NCBI RefSeq assembly: GCF_003726095.1
Contig: NZ_CP026031.1
Location: 3,658,001-3,722,000 of the forward strand
Source: Niallia circulans
GTDB taxonomy: Bacteria; Bacillota; Bacilli; Bacillales; Cytobacillaceae
Direction of reading: 5' to 3'
Length of the DNA stretch: 64,000 nt
In this document: in pieces, positions 34,462 to 43,647 of the stretch
How positions within the stretch are numbered: the first letter of the stretch is position 1
Layout: each line of letters starts with the position of its first letter
Made by a program: the position numbers and the translations under genes
The notes under the pieces: generated by a model
Told to the model about the DNA's origin: nothing
The model's input: only the letters and a program-made list of their open reading frames with translations
Databases searched by the model: none

Positions 34462-37365
34462 GTGGAAAAGCTTTCAAAGCAATTAAAACCTAATTTGTCT
34501 ATTTTTCCAGAAAAAGTCATTCAATTTGGCTCAGGCAATTTCATGAGAGGATTTCTTAATTGGCAACTACAGCAAATGAATAACCAGCATTTATTCAACG
34601 GTAGTGCTGTGTTAGTGAAGCCGACCAAGCATGTTTCTAAACCAACCTTAGAAGAACAAGATTATCTTTATACAGTCGTGCTTGAGGGGTTCTATCAAGG
34701 TCAAATGGTTCAGACGAGTGAAATTATTACAACTGCTAATCGATTAATTAATCCTTATGAAGACTGGGAAAATTATTTACAATTGGCAGAACAAGAAGAA
34801 TTGACCTTTATTATTTCTAATACTACAGAAGCTGGAATACAATTTGATGAAAGGGATTGTTCTATCGATCAACCTTCAACTAGTTTTCCTGGAAAACTTA
34901 CTGCCCTACTATTCAAGCGCTTTCAACTAAAAAAACCAGGATTTACGATTATTCCTTGTGAGTTAATCGATCGTAACGGTGATCAACTTAAAGAAATTGT
35001 CTTACAATATGCAAGTCTATGGAATTTAGAAGAGGAATTTATTAGCTGGATTCATGCTGAAAATATATTCTGCTGCAGCTTAGTAGATCGCATTGTTCCA
35101 GGTTATCCACGTGATACAGCAAATCTGCTTAATGAGGAACATGGCTATATTGATAACTTAATGGTTAAAGCAGAGCCTTATTTATTATGGGTCATTGAAG
35201 GTCCACAAGAATTAAAAGAATCATTTCCACTCGAAAGGGCGGGATTGAATGTACTGGTAACCGATGATATGACACCATATCGAGAACGAAAGGTTCACTT
35301 ATTAAATGGTCCACATACAGCGATGGTCCCACTTGGATTACTTGCTGGTCTTGAAACTGTGGAAGATGTGATGAAAGATGCAGATTTTGCGGTCTTTATT
35401 AATCAATTAATGCAGCAAGAAATTATACCATTATTACCTCTCCCTTTAGATGACTTAAAGGCATATGCAAACTCTATAATCGAACGCTTTAAAAATCCCT
35501 TTATCCGCCATGAATTATCATCCATTGCTTTAAACAGTGTTTCTAAATATAAAGCACGCTTATTACCGCTGCTAATTAAATACCAAGAAAAACAGCAGCA
35601 ATTGCCTCCATACATGACTGCTTCTCTTGCTGCTTTATTTCTAACCTACAGGGGAACACAATATAAACCAAAAGATAGCGATGAAGTCCTTGAAGCCTTT
35701 TCAAACGCATGGGAAAATCCCGAAACTATCGCTTTTACTATTTTGAATGACAAAAATTTATGGGATACTGACTTAACCTCTATTCCTAACCTTGTGGAAG
35801 AAGTAACTGCATATATCCATATGCTTAGAAAAGACGGTGCTCGAGCTGTATTACAAAAGCTAAATAATGAAAAGCAGCCTCCTTCCCTATTAAAATTAAA
35901 TGAGCGAGACAATGTCGCGGTTGCCCTAAGACCAATTAACGCAGCGGAAACAGTCTATCTTGATGGCATCTCGATCACAGCTAAAGCTGATATTCCCCAA
36001 GGCCATAAAATAGCCTTAACTGATATTCAAAAATCTAGCAATGTGATCAAATATGGCTATCCTATCGGACATACGCTGACGGAGATTACGCGGGGGGATT
36101 GGCTTCATACGCATAATGTAAAAACAAATTTAGATGGAGAACTTGAATATACGTATGAGCAAGATATCCATCAAGTAAAATACCCTAAAAAGGAGCTTAC
36201 CTTCCAAGGATACAGACGGGCAAATGGAAAAGTAGGAATTCGCAATGACTTATATATTGTTCCGACCGTGGGTTGTGTAAACGGAACAGCAGAATATATG
36301 CTGAAAGAATTTGAAGCTCTCCATCCTGGCTTAGGTACATTCGATAATATTACCATTTTGAAGCATCCCTACGGCTGCTCCCAATTAGGAGAAGACCATG
36401 AAAATACTCGCAGTATATTAATAGATGCTGTGAATCATCCGAATGCTGGCGGAGTACTTGTTTTTGGATTGGGATGTGAAAATAACGTTGTTGCTGAATT
36501 TAGAGAGTTACTAGGAGATTATGATGGAAATAGAGTTAAATTCTTAGTTGCACAGGAGGTAGGCAACGAAATAGAAGCAGGCTTAGAACTATTAGAAGAA
36601 ATATATGAAGCTGCTAGAAATGATCATAGGGAACCTATTCCGATTGCTGAGCTAAATGTTGGTCTAAAATGTGGCGGTTCCGACGGTTTCTCTGGAATTA
36701 CGGCTAATCCGCTATTAGGAGCATTTTCAGACTTCTTAATTTCCCAGGGCGGCAGCACTATTCTAACAGAAGTCCCCGAAATGTTTGGAGCAGAACAAAT
36801 GCTCATGGCTAGAGCAGAAGATGAAAAGGTTTTCGAAGATATCGTCCATTTAATCAATGATTTTAAACACTACTTTCATTCTTATGGGGAGCCTGTTTAT
36901 GAAAATCCTTCCCCAGGAAATAAGGCGGGAGGGATTACCACTCTAGAAGATAAATCATTAGGCTGTACACAAAAGGCTGGAACAGCACCGGTTGTGGATG
37001 TACTGCAGTATGGAGAGAAAATCTCCAAAAAAGGGCTAAGCCTATTGCAAGCACCAGGCAATGATCTAGTAGCTTCTTCTGCGCTTGCCGCTGCTGATTG
37101 TCATTTAGTTTTATTTACAACTGGCCGAGGAACGCCTTTTGGCAGTTTTGTTCCAACTGTAAAAGTAGCAACCAATTCTACTATTTATGAACATAAAAAG
37201 CATTGGATGGACTTTAATGCCGGTCCTTTACTAGAGCGACCAATGAATGAAGTATTAGAGGAATTTATTGGAAAAGTAATAGCGGTCGCAAGTGGAGAAA
37301 AAACACGCAACGAAGCAAATGGCGTTCGCGAAATCGCTATTTTTAAAACAGGAGTTACTTTATAA
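34462..37365 (+). CDS. Fused tagaturonate reductase (UxaB) - altronate dehydratase (UxaA)
   Basis: 967 aa, two complete enzymes in one chain. Residues 1 to about 470 are UxaB, a long-chain mannitol-dehydrogenase-type reductase (VIQFGSGNFMRGFLNWQLQQ; the catalytic region RKVHLLNGPHTAMVPLG). Residues about 476-967 are UxaA (SAF domain NERDNVAVALRPINAAETVY, then the dehydratase domain with VPTVGCVNGTAEYM, KHPYGCSQLGED and FGLGCENN). UxaB reduces tagaturonate to altronate and UxaA dehydrates altronate to 2-keto-3-deoxygluconate, so the fusion joins successive steps. The GTG at 34462 is chosen because AAGGAGG lies 7 bases before it; the open frame extends 8 codons upstream. In B. subtilis these are separate genes. 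Confidence 0.93.
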   Translation: MEKLSKQLKPNLSIFPEKVIQFGSGNFMRGFLNWQLQQMNNQHLFNGSAVLVKPTKHVSKPTLEEQDYLYTVVLEGFYQGQMVQTSEIITTANRLINPYEDWENYLQLAEQEELTFIISNTTEAGIQFDERDCSIDQPSTSFPGKLTALLFKRFQLKKPGFTIIPCELIDRNGDQLKEIVLQYASLWNLEEEFISWIHAENIFCCSLVDRIVPGYPRDTANLLNEEHGYIDNLMVKAEPYLLWVIEGPQELKESFPLERAGLNVLVTDDMTPYRERKVHLLNGPHTAMVPLGLLAGLETVEDVMKDADFAVFINQLMQQEIIPLLPLPLDDLKAYANSIIERFKNPFIRHELSSIALNSVSKYKARLLPLLIKYQEKQQQLPPYMTASLAALFLTYRGTQYKPKDSDEVLEAFSNAWENPETIAFTILNDKNLWDTDLTSIPNLVEEVTAYIHMLRKDGARAVLQKLNNEKQPPSLLKLNERDNVAVALRPINAAETVYLDGISITAKADIPQGHKIALTDIQKSSNVIKYGYPIGHTLTEITRGDWLHTHNVKTNLDGELEYTYEQDIHQVKYPKKELTFQGYRRANGKVGIRNDLYIVPTVGCVNGTAEYMLKEFEALHPGLGTFDNITILKHPYGCSQLGEDHENTRSILIDAVNHPNAGGVLVFGLGCENNVVAEFRELLGDYDGNRVKFLVAQEVGNEIEAGLELLEEIYEAARNDHREPIPIAELNVGLKCGGSDGFSGITANPLLGAFSDFLISQGGSTILTEVPEMFGAEQMLMARAEDEKVFEDIVHLINDFKHYFHSYGEPVYENPSPGNKAGGITTLEDKSLGCTQKAGTAPVVDVLQYGEKISKKGLSLLQAPGNDLVASSALAAADCHLVLFTTGRGTPFGSFVPTVKVATNSTIYEHKKHWMDFNAGPLLERPMNEVLEEFIGKVIAVASGEKTRNEANGVREIAIFKTGVTL

Positions 37366-37571
37366 CAGATTGATTGGTTTATGAAAAGCGTTTGGCTAAG
37401 GTGGAGAAGATTGATAGAAACATAGTGTTAACCTGTAGTGCATTCATTGAAAGCAGTGATGCTAACGCTCTCTCTGTTACCTTTTTTTGATCTTATGTTG
37501 AGTTTTCGAGCACTGAGACAATAAAAGCAATATTAAACAAAAATTATAAAAATAACGAAAGAGGGATTCTA

Positions 37572-38987
37572 ATGTTTCTAAATGACCAATTTCTATTAAA
37601 AAATGATATCGCGCAAAAACTATTTCACGACCATGCAAAGCAGATGCCTATTATCGACTATCATTGTCACTTAGATCCGAAAGAAATTTATGAGAATAAA
37701 AATTTTAAAAACCTTACGGAAGCCTGGTTAGCTGGTGATCACTATAAATGGCGATTAATGCGCGCAAACGGAATTCCAGAGACTCATATTACTGGCGATG
37801 CCTCTGATTATGACAAATTTTTAGCATGGGCGCGTACAGTCCCTAAAACAATTGGTAATCCCTTATATACATGGACCCATTTAGAGCTAAAACGTTTCTT
37901 TGGTATAGATTTATTACTGAATGAGGAGAATGCCCCTCTTATTTGGGATTTAGCCAATGAGAAATTGGCTACCGCTGACTTTAAGCGTCGCAATATAATT
38001 ATCCATTCAAATGTTAAAGTAGTTTGTACGACCGATGACCCGACTGATGATTTGCATTACCATGAACGCTTAAAGAATGAAGAACGACATTTTCAAGTAC
38101 TTCCCTCTTTCCGTCCCGATAAAGCATTAAATATTGACCAAGATGGATTTATCGAATGGGTAGAAAAGCTAAGTATACAATCACATGTTACGATCAATTC
38201 CTATCAAGGATTAATAGAGGCACTTAAAGCACGTGTAGATTATTTCCACCAAATGGGTGGAAAATTATCGGATCATGCACTGGATATCTTAACCTATGAA
38301 GAAGCAGATGAGAAAACACTGGAATCGATTTTTCAAAAAAGATTTAAAAATGAAGCATTATCCCCATATGAAATCAGTGCATATCGTACAGAAACCTTAA
38401 CTCGCTTAATCTGTTTTTATCATGAGCATAATTGGACAATGCAGCTTCATATCCATGCATATCGCAATACAAATTCAGCAATGTTTGACCAATTAGGCCC
38501 TGATACTGGATATGATGGGATGAATGATCTCCCTCTTACCATACCTTTGCAGCGTCTGTTAGATCGTGCAGAAAAAGAGGGGAAATTACCGAAAACCATT
38601 CTTTATTCCCTTAACCCTAATGACTTCTTTGTTTTAGCTACTTTAATGGGGTCTTTTCAAAAACACACGCCTGGAAAGCTTCAGCTAGGTTCAGGATGGT
38701 GGTATAACGATACAAGAGCTGGGATGCGCCATCAATTAACAGTTCTTAGTGACACTGGTCTCCTTTCCACCTTTGTCGGAATGCTAACAGACTCACGAAG
38801 CTTTCTCTCGTACACAAGGCATGAATATTTCCGCCGAGTGCTCTGTGAATTTATCGGGGAAATTGTCGAACGAGGCGAAGCACCGGAGGACGAGGACTTG
38901 CTTGGAAGCTTAGTTAAGGACATTAGCTACCATAATGCTAAACAATATTTCGGATTTGAGCGTTCATATGTTGAAAATCATCAATGA
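37572..38987 (+). CDS. uxaC: Uronate isomerase
   Basis: A 471-aa amidohydrolase-fold isomerase converting galacturonate to tagaturonate (and glucuronate to fructuronate). Motifs are PIIDYHCHLDPKEIYENK at the N-terminus, VVCTTDDPTDDLHYH, MQLHIHAYRNTNSAMF and LGSGWWYNDTRAGM. The length is normal. It follows the fusion gene after 206 bases and has its own AAAGAGGG site. It supplies the substrate for the fused UxaB-UxaA protein. Confidence 0.96.
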   Translation: MFLNDQFLLKNDIAQKLFHDHAKQMPIIDYHCHLDPKEIYENKNFKNLTEAWLAGDHYKWRLMRANGIPETHITGDASDYDKFLAWARTVPKTIGNPLYTWTHLELKRFFGIDLLLNEENAPLIWDLANEKLATADFKRRNIIIHSNVKVVCTTDDPTDDLHYHERLKNEERHFQVLPSFRPDKALNIDQDGFIEWVEKLSIQSHVTINSYQGLIEALKARVDYFHQMGGKLSDHALDILTYEEADEKTLESIFQKRFKNEALSPYEISAYRTETLTRLICFYHEHNWTMQLHIHAYRNTNSAMFDQLGPDTGYDGMNDLPLTIPLQRLLDRAEKEGKLPKTILYSLNPNDFFVLATLMGSFQKHTPGKLQLGSGWWYNDTRAGMRHQLTVLSDTGLLSTFVGMLTDSRSFLSYTRHEYFRRVLCEFIGEIVERGEAPEDEDLLGSLVKDISYHNAKQYFGFERSYVENHQ

Positions 38988-39705
38988 TAACTATAACCAA
39001 ATTTCCAAAGAAAATCAGCATATGACATTACATCTCTCCCTTTTAGATAATAAAAAGAGACCCTTCATTCTCGTTTGTCCAGGTGGAGGGTACCACCATT
39101 TATCAGAAAAAGAGGCGCAGCCAATTGTAAAATGGCTTCATTCGATTGGTTATCATGCTGGAATTCTCCATTATCCTGTTGGAACAATCAATCATGCAAG
39201 CATTATAAAGGAACTAGAAGAAGTATTTAGCCAACTACGAAACAATGCCAAGGATTGGAATTTATTAGAAAATAAAATAGGTGTGCTTGGCTTTTCTGCT
39301 GGTGGACATCTAGCCAGTCTTGCTTGCACCAAAATAAACAATCGTGCGAATGCGCTAGTCTTATGCTATCCAGTTATTACCTTCACGGAGACTTATGGGC
39401 ATTCTGGAAGCCGAGAGCATTTTTTAGGAAAAAATCCGCCTAACCATTTAGTAGAAGCTTATTCGATTGAACATTTGGTCGATGAAAATATGCCGCCCAC
39501 CTTTATATGGCACACTGCTGATGATCAATCAGTCCCTGTTCAAAATACCATCATGTTAGCGGAAAGCTTAGCCAAATTTAACATTCCTTTTGAATATCAT
39601 ATTTTTCCTTCTGGAAAACATGGGCTGGCATTAGCAGAGGAATCTCCCTATGTCCATCGCTGGTTGAGCTTAGCAGAAGCTTGGTTAAAAACTACTTTGT
39701 CATAA
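38968..39705 (+). CDS. Alpha/beta hydrolase, acetylesterase-like
   Basis: About 246 aa from the ATG at 38968, which overlaps the uxaC end by 20 bases. The oxyanion motif FILVCPGGGYHHLSEKEA, the nucleophile elbow GVLGFSAGGHLASLA, the acid region WHTADDQSVPV and the catalytic His in FPSGKHGLAL are all present. This is the pattern of cytoplasmic acetyl-esterase/xylan-esterase-like enzymes. With the neighbouring rhamnogalacturonan acetylesterase it probably deacetylates pectic oligosaccharides (inferred). The start is uncertain: no strong ribosome site is visible, and ATG codons lie both 11 codons upstream and some 17 codons downstream. Confidence 0.82.
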   Translation: MLKIINDNYNQISKENQHMTLHLSLLDNKKRPFILVCPGGGYHHLSEKEAQPIVKWLHSIGYHAGILHYPVGTINHASIIKELEEVFSQLRNNAKDWNLLENKIGVLGFSAGGHLASLACTKINNRANALVLCYPVITFTETYGHSGSREHFLGKNPPNHLVEAYSIEHLVDENMPPTFIWHTADDQSVPVQNTIMLAESLAKFNIPFEYHIFPSGKHGLALAEESPYVHRWLSLAEAWLKTTLS

Positions 39706-39742
39706 TAATCATTTCATTAAACTGCATATGGGAGGGAGAATA

Positions 39743-40426
39743 ATGCCAGACAAGATAACTATATTTATAGCAGGTGATTCTACTGCCGCAGAAAAAACAC
39801 CAGATAAGCGTCCAGAAACTGGTTGGGGAGAAAAACTTTCCACCTTTTTCACAGACCAAATTGTTATTGATAATAGAGCCGTCAATGGTAGAAGCACAAA
39901 ATCTTTTATAAACGAAGGACGACTATCTGCCATTGAGGAGGCAATTCATCCTGGGGATTATCTCTTTATTCAATTTGGACACAACGACCAAAAAGATGAC
40001 CCAGCTCGCGGTACAGATCCATACGAAGACTATCAAACAAACTTGCATACATTTATTCATACCGCCAATAAGCATAATGCACACCCAGTATTACTTACTT
40101 CCGTTTCTCGAAGGCATTTTAGAAATCAGCTTATTGATCATATGTCTCTTGGTGAATACCCACAAGCTATGAGGGAACTCGCCAAAACCTCCAAAGTAGC
40201 ACTTCTAGATATTCATAAAAAATCAATAGACTTTTTTCAATCCCTAGGCCCAGACTTATCCAGGAACTTTTTTCTCCATCTTGAAGCCTATGAATCTAGC
40301 AATTATCCAATTGGAGTAAAAGATGATACTCATTTCAATAATCAAGGTGCTGAAGCGGTCGCCAAGCTGATATGTAATGCAATAAAAGAAAGTGACCTAC
40401 CTTTAAAAAGATTCTTAAAATACTAG
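39743..40426 (+). CDS. Rhamnogalacturonan acetylesterase (SGNH/GDSL hydrolase)
   Basis: 227 aa. Block I is FIAGDSTAAEKTP with the catalytic Ser, then a Gly/Asn region (NRAVNGRSTKSF), block III FIQFGHNDQKDDPARGTDPY and the late DDTHFNNQGAEAVA carrying the Asp/His pair. This is the RhgT/YesT pattern. There is no signal peptide, so it is cytoplasmic. The ATG at 39743 is chosen since GGGAGGGAG lies 4 bases before it; an ATG five codons upstream overlaps that site. It is the last gene of the rightward uronate operon. Confidence 0.92.
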   Translation: MPDKITIFIAGDSTAAEKTPDKRPETGWGEKLSTFFTDQIVIDNRAVNGRSTKSFINEGRLSAIEEAIHPGDYLFIQFGHNDQKDDPARGTDPYEDYQTNLHTFIHTANKHNAHPVLLTSVSRRHFRNQLIDHMSLGEYPQAMRELAKTSKVALLDIHKKSIDFFQSLGPDLSRNFFLHLEAYESSNYPIGVKDDTHFNNQGAEAVAKLICNAIKESDLPLKRFLKY

Positions 40427-40463
40427 TTCAAGAGGGAACCTCATGTTAACACCATTAAATAAA

Positions 40464-40504
40464 AAGCAGATGATCCCTATCTAAACGGGGATCCTGCTTG
40501 CTTT
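40464..40504 (+). terminator. Terminator of the uronate operon
   Basis: AAGCAG-GATCCC pairs with GGGGATC-CTGCTT, ending near the first degenerate unit of array 2. Confidence 0.75.
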
Positions 40505-41392
40505 AACTGATTTCCTCCTCCGTTTTGGCTGATTCCCCTTTCGCTTTGGCTGATTTCCTCTCCGCTTTGGCTGATTCCCCCTCCGCTTTGGCTGATTCTC
40601 CCTTCGCTTTGGCTGATTTCCTCCTCACTTTGGCTGATTTCCTCTCCGCTTTGGCTGATTCTCCCTTCGCTTTGGCTGATTTCCTCTCCGCTTTGGGTGA
40701 TTCTCCCTTCGCTTTGGCTGATTCCCCCTTCACTTTGGCTGATTCCCCCTCCTCTTTGGCTGATTCCCTCTCCGCTTTGGCTGATTCTCCCTTCGCTTTG
40801 GCTGATTCCCTCCCCACTTTGGCTGATTTCCTCTCCGCTTTGGCTGATTTCCTCTCCGCTTTGGCTGATTTCCTCCTCACTTTGGCTGATTCCCCCTCCG
40901 CTTTGGCTGATTCTCCCTTCGCTTTGGCTGATTTCCTCCTCACTTTGGCTGTTTCCTCTCCGCTTTGGCTGATTCCCCCTCCGCTTTGGCTGATTCCCTC
41001 TCCGCTTTGGCTGATTCCCCCTTCGCTTTGGCTGATTCCCCCTTTGCTTTGGCTGATTCTCCCTTCGCTTTGGCTGATTCCCCCTTCACTTTGGCTGATT
41101 CCCCCTCCGCTTTGGCTGATTCCCCTCCGCTTTGGCTGATTCCCTCTCCGCTTTGGCTGATTCCCCCTCCGCTTTGGCTGATTCCCCCTCCGCTTTGGCT
41201 GATTCCCTCTCCGCTTTGGCTGATTCCCCCTTCGCTTTGGCTGATTCCCCCTCCGCTTTGGCTGATTTCCTCTCCGCTTTGGCTGATTTCCTCCTCACTT
41301 TGGCTGATTCCCCCTCCGCTTTGGCTGATTCCCCCTCCGCTTTGGCTGATTCCCTCCCCGCTTTGGCTGATTCCCTCTCCGCTTTGGCTGAT
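40502..41392 (-). repeat. Tandem array 2: 42 copies of TTTGGCTGAT in 21-base units
   Basis: On the + strand the core TTTGGCTGAT (complement of the array 1 core) is followed by an 11-base pyrimidine-rich spacer, most often TCCCCCTCCGC, TTCCTCTCCGC or TCTCCCTTCGC. The first full core starts at 40524 and the last at 41383, 859 bases apart = 41 steps of 21 with two 20-base steps. A degenerate unit stands at 40502. Spacer variants are shuffled rather than in blocks. All six frames tend to stay open because the unit is 21 bases and stop-free; no ribosome site or gene-like start is seen. The array is between the uronate operon terminator and the sugar porter gene. From 41393 to 41906 only the sigma-B-like promoter stands out. 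Confidence 0.97.
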
Positions 41393-41632
41393 TTCTCTTC
41401 TAATTTGTAAAGATATTACCTCCCTTTCACTAGTTTCTAACTAATCTATTCCTCCCACCGAAAATCTTTCCAAATTTCACTACTTTCTTATAGAAATAGG
41501 CTTAAAATAAATGCCCTCCCTAAAAAGAGCGGCCCTCACACATTATTGTTATTCTTTTATTTGAGCATCGGCACTATATAAAAATGCAAGATAATAACTC
41601 TAGTGAAAAAAAATTCACCTGTACGTAAAGAT

Positions 41633-41658
41633 GTTTTCAAAAATTTTTATCGGGGTAA
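41633..41658 (+). promoter_or_regulatory. Sigma-B-like promoter of the sugar porter gene
   Basis: GTTTTC (41633-41638), a 14-base spacer and GGGTAA (41653-41658), against the sigma-B consensus GTTTAA-N12-15-GGGWAW. It lies about 250 bases before the start. B. subtilis csbC, a similar porter, is named for sigma-B control. Confidence 0.55.
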
Positions 41659-41906
41659 TGTATTGGTAAGCCTATCCCTTACATAGCCAAAACAATATAC
41701 GTTTTATAAAAGAATAATGAAAAATTTTTATCCCTCTTACTATGCAAGTAAAATAATTGCCTTTCGCCGTACAAGATTTCTAATTTTAATAGGGATAGAA
41801 CGACCAGCTAGCAAAGGAGATGAACTTCGATTTACCTTTCAAATACAACGATAATAATGAACACTATAAAAAAGCATTATTATAAGAGGAGGAGAAAGTA
41901 AATACT

Positions 41907-43367
41907 ATGAGTGACCAATTAAACCCTGACAGTAGGAACACCAACACAAATAAGAAAAATAATTTAAAAATCATTGCCATTATCTCTACATTTGGTGGTC
42001 TTCTTTTTGGATTTGATACTGGTGTTATTAATGGGGCCTTACCCTATATGGCTCGTCCAGATCAGCTAAACCTCAATGCAGTAACTGAAGGTCTTGTTAC
42101 TAGCTCGCTCTTATTTGGAGCGGCATTCGGAGCGATGTTCAGTGGGAAACTCGCGGATAGCTATGGACGAAGAAAAGTTATTTTATATTTAGCTGCTATT
42201 TTTCTGATTACAACACTAGGATGTACTTTCGCACCGAATGTCCCCATCATGATTACTTTCCGCTTCTTACTCGGTATCGCTGTCGGAGGAGCATCAGTTG
42301 CTGTCCCTACCTTCTTAGCAGAAATGTCTCCTGCCGAACAACGTGGTCAAATGGTAACCCAAAATGAACTAATGATCGTTAGTGGTCAATTACTTGCTTA
42401 CATTACAAATGCTATTATTGGAAATACAATGGATGGGGCAGGAAACTCTTGGAGATATATGCTTGTCATTGCCACCTTACCTGCTATTGTCTTATGGATA
42501 GGAATGCTTGTTGTACCTGAAAGCCCAAGATGGTATGCATCAAAGGGCAGATTCAAAGATGCTTTTCGTGTATTATTGCATATTAGAAAAGAAAAACGAG
42601 CAAAAGCAGAGCTACAGCAAATAAAAAAAGCAGTGGAAACAGAAGCACATGTGGAACAAGTTGGCTTTAAAGATTTAGCTGTTCCTTGGGTTAGAAGAAT
42701 TGTCTTTCTTGGTATTGGGATTGCCATCGTTCAACAAATCACGGGGGTAAATACCATCATGTTTTATGGAACACAAATACTAGAAAGCACTGGATTCTCT
42801 ACCGAGGTCGCTCTCATTGCCAATATCGCCAATGGAGTAATTTCTGTATTGGCTACTTTCCTCGGAATTTGGCTGTTGGGACGTGTAGGAAGAAAACCAA
42901 TGTTAATTATCGGACTAATCGGTACTACAACTACCTTACTACTAATAGGGATTTTCTCCTTCACTTTAAACGGAACAACTATTCTACCGATTGCTGTACT
43001 TAGTATGACGGTTACTTTCTTAGCATTTCAACAAGGGGCCATCTCCCCAGTAACTTGGCTTATGTTAGCAGAAATATTCCCATTAAAACTTCGAGGATTA
43101 GGAATGGGTGTTTCCGTATTTTGCTTATGGATAACAAACTTTATAATTGGTTTAGTTTTCCCGATTCTTCTCGATAAGATTGGCTTATCTAATTCATTCT
43201 TCCTTTTCGCCGTACTTGGAGTATTTGCCATAACATTTGTTAGCAAATTCTTACCAGAAACAAAAGGAAAAACATTAGAACAGCTCGAACAGTATTTCCG
43301 AAACTTTGATAAGAATTCCCGTGGTGTTCAGAAAACCACTATTGGAGAAAAACAACTCCATTCTTAA
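41907..43367 (+). CDS. Sugar porter (major facilitator superfamily), CsbC-like
   Basis: 486 aa, twelve membrane helices. Sugar-porter signatures are GFDTGVINGALPYMA (helix 1), GKLADSYGRRKVILY, PESPRWYASKGR between the halves, GRVGRKPMLIIG and the C-terminal LPETKGKTLEQLEQYF. It is a proton-coupled importer for a hexose, pentose or inositol; the substrate cannot be read from the sequence. A strong AGAGGAGGAG precedes the start. It has its own sigma-B-like promoter and terminator, so it is a single-gene unit and not clearly part of the pectin island. Confidence 0.9.
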   Translation: MSDQLNPDSRNTNTNKKNNLKIIAIISTFGGLLFGFDTGVINGALPYMARPDQLNLNAVTEGLVTSSLLFGAAFGAMFSGKLADSYGRRKVILYLAAIFLITTLGCTFAPNVPIMITFRFLLGIAVGGASVAVPTFLAEMSPAEQRGQMVTQNELMIVSGQLLAYITNAIIGNTMDGAGNSWRYMLVIATLPAIVLWIGMLVVPESPRWYASKGRFKDAFRVLLHIRKEKRAKAELQQIKKAVETEAHVEQVGFKDLAVPWVRRIVFLGIGIAIVQQITGVNTIMFYGTQILESTGFSTEVALIANIANGVISVLATFLGIWLLGRVGRKPMLIIGLIGTTTTLLLIGIFSFTLNGTTILPIAVLSMTVTFLAFQQGAISPVTWLMLAEIFPLKLRGLGMGVSVFCLWITNFIIGLVFPILLDKIGLSNSFFLFAVLGVFAITFVSKFLPETKGKTLEQLEQYFRNFDKNSRGVQKTTIGEKQLHS

Positions 43368-43398
43368 AAAAACGAATTGAAATATACAATTATTTCAT

Positions 43399-43440
43399 GA
43401 AAGAGTTCCCCTTAAAAAAGGAGGAGCTCTTTCTTATTTT
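43399..43440 (+). terminator. Terminator of the sugar porter gene
   Basis: GAAAGAG and CTCTTTC close a hairpin with inner CC/GG pairs, followed by TTATTTTT. Confidence 0.75.
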
Positions 43441-43584
43441 TACACTTTGCATTTTTTCAAACATTTTATTTTACATTTGTATAAAAAAATAGATAATTTT
43501 ATTTCATTTTATATAGTTTATTAAAAAACACTAATCATTTTTTCACTTTTGCACTTTTTCGCGTTGAAGCGTTAAAAATAATCA

Positions 43585-43613
43585 TTGACGATTATCTAGT
43601 TATTACATATAAT
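43585..43613 (+). promoter_or_regulatory. Sigma-A promoter of the PTS IIC-like gene
   Basis: TTGACG (43585-43590), a 17-base spacer and TATAAT (43608-43613), 35 bases before the GTG start. Confidence 0.82.
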
Positions 43614-43647
43614 AAACTCCAAATTCAAGGAAAATGGGGAGTTTAAG

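Noticed and set aside
37385..37400. Possible cre site (AAAAGCGTTT) between uxaBA and uxaC
   Set aside because: Only the central bases fit; too many mismatches to the consensus in either orientation.
40503..41444. Several long overlapping open frames in array 2 on both strands (LADSP-type and ESAKA-type repeat peptides)
   Set aside because: A 21-base stop-free unit keeps several frames open at once. There is no ribosome binding site or promoter-like start, and two 20-base units break the frames.
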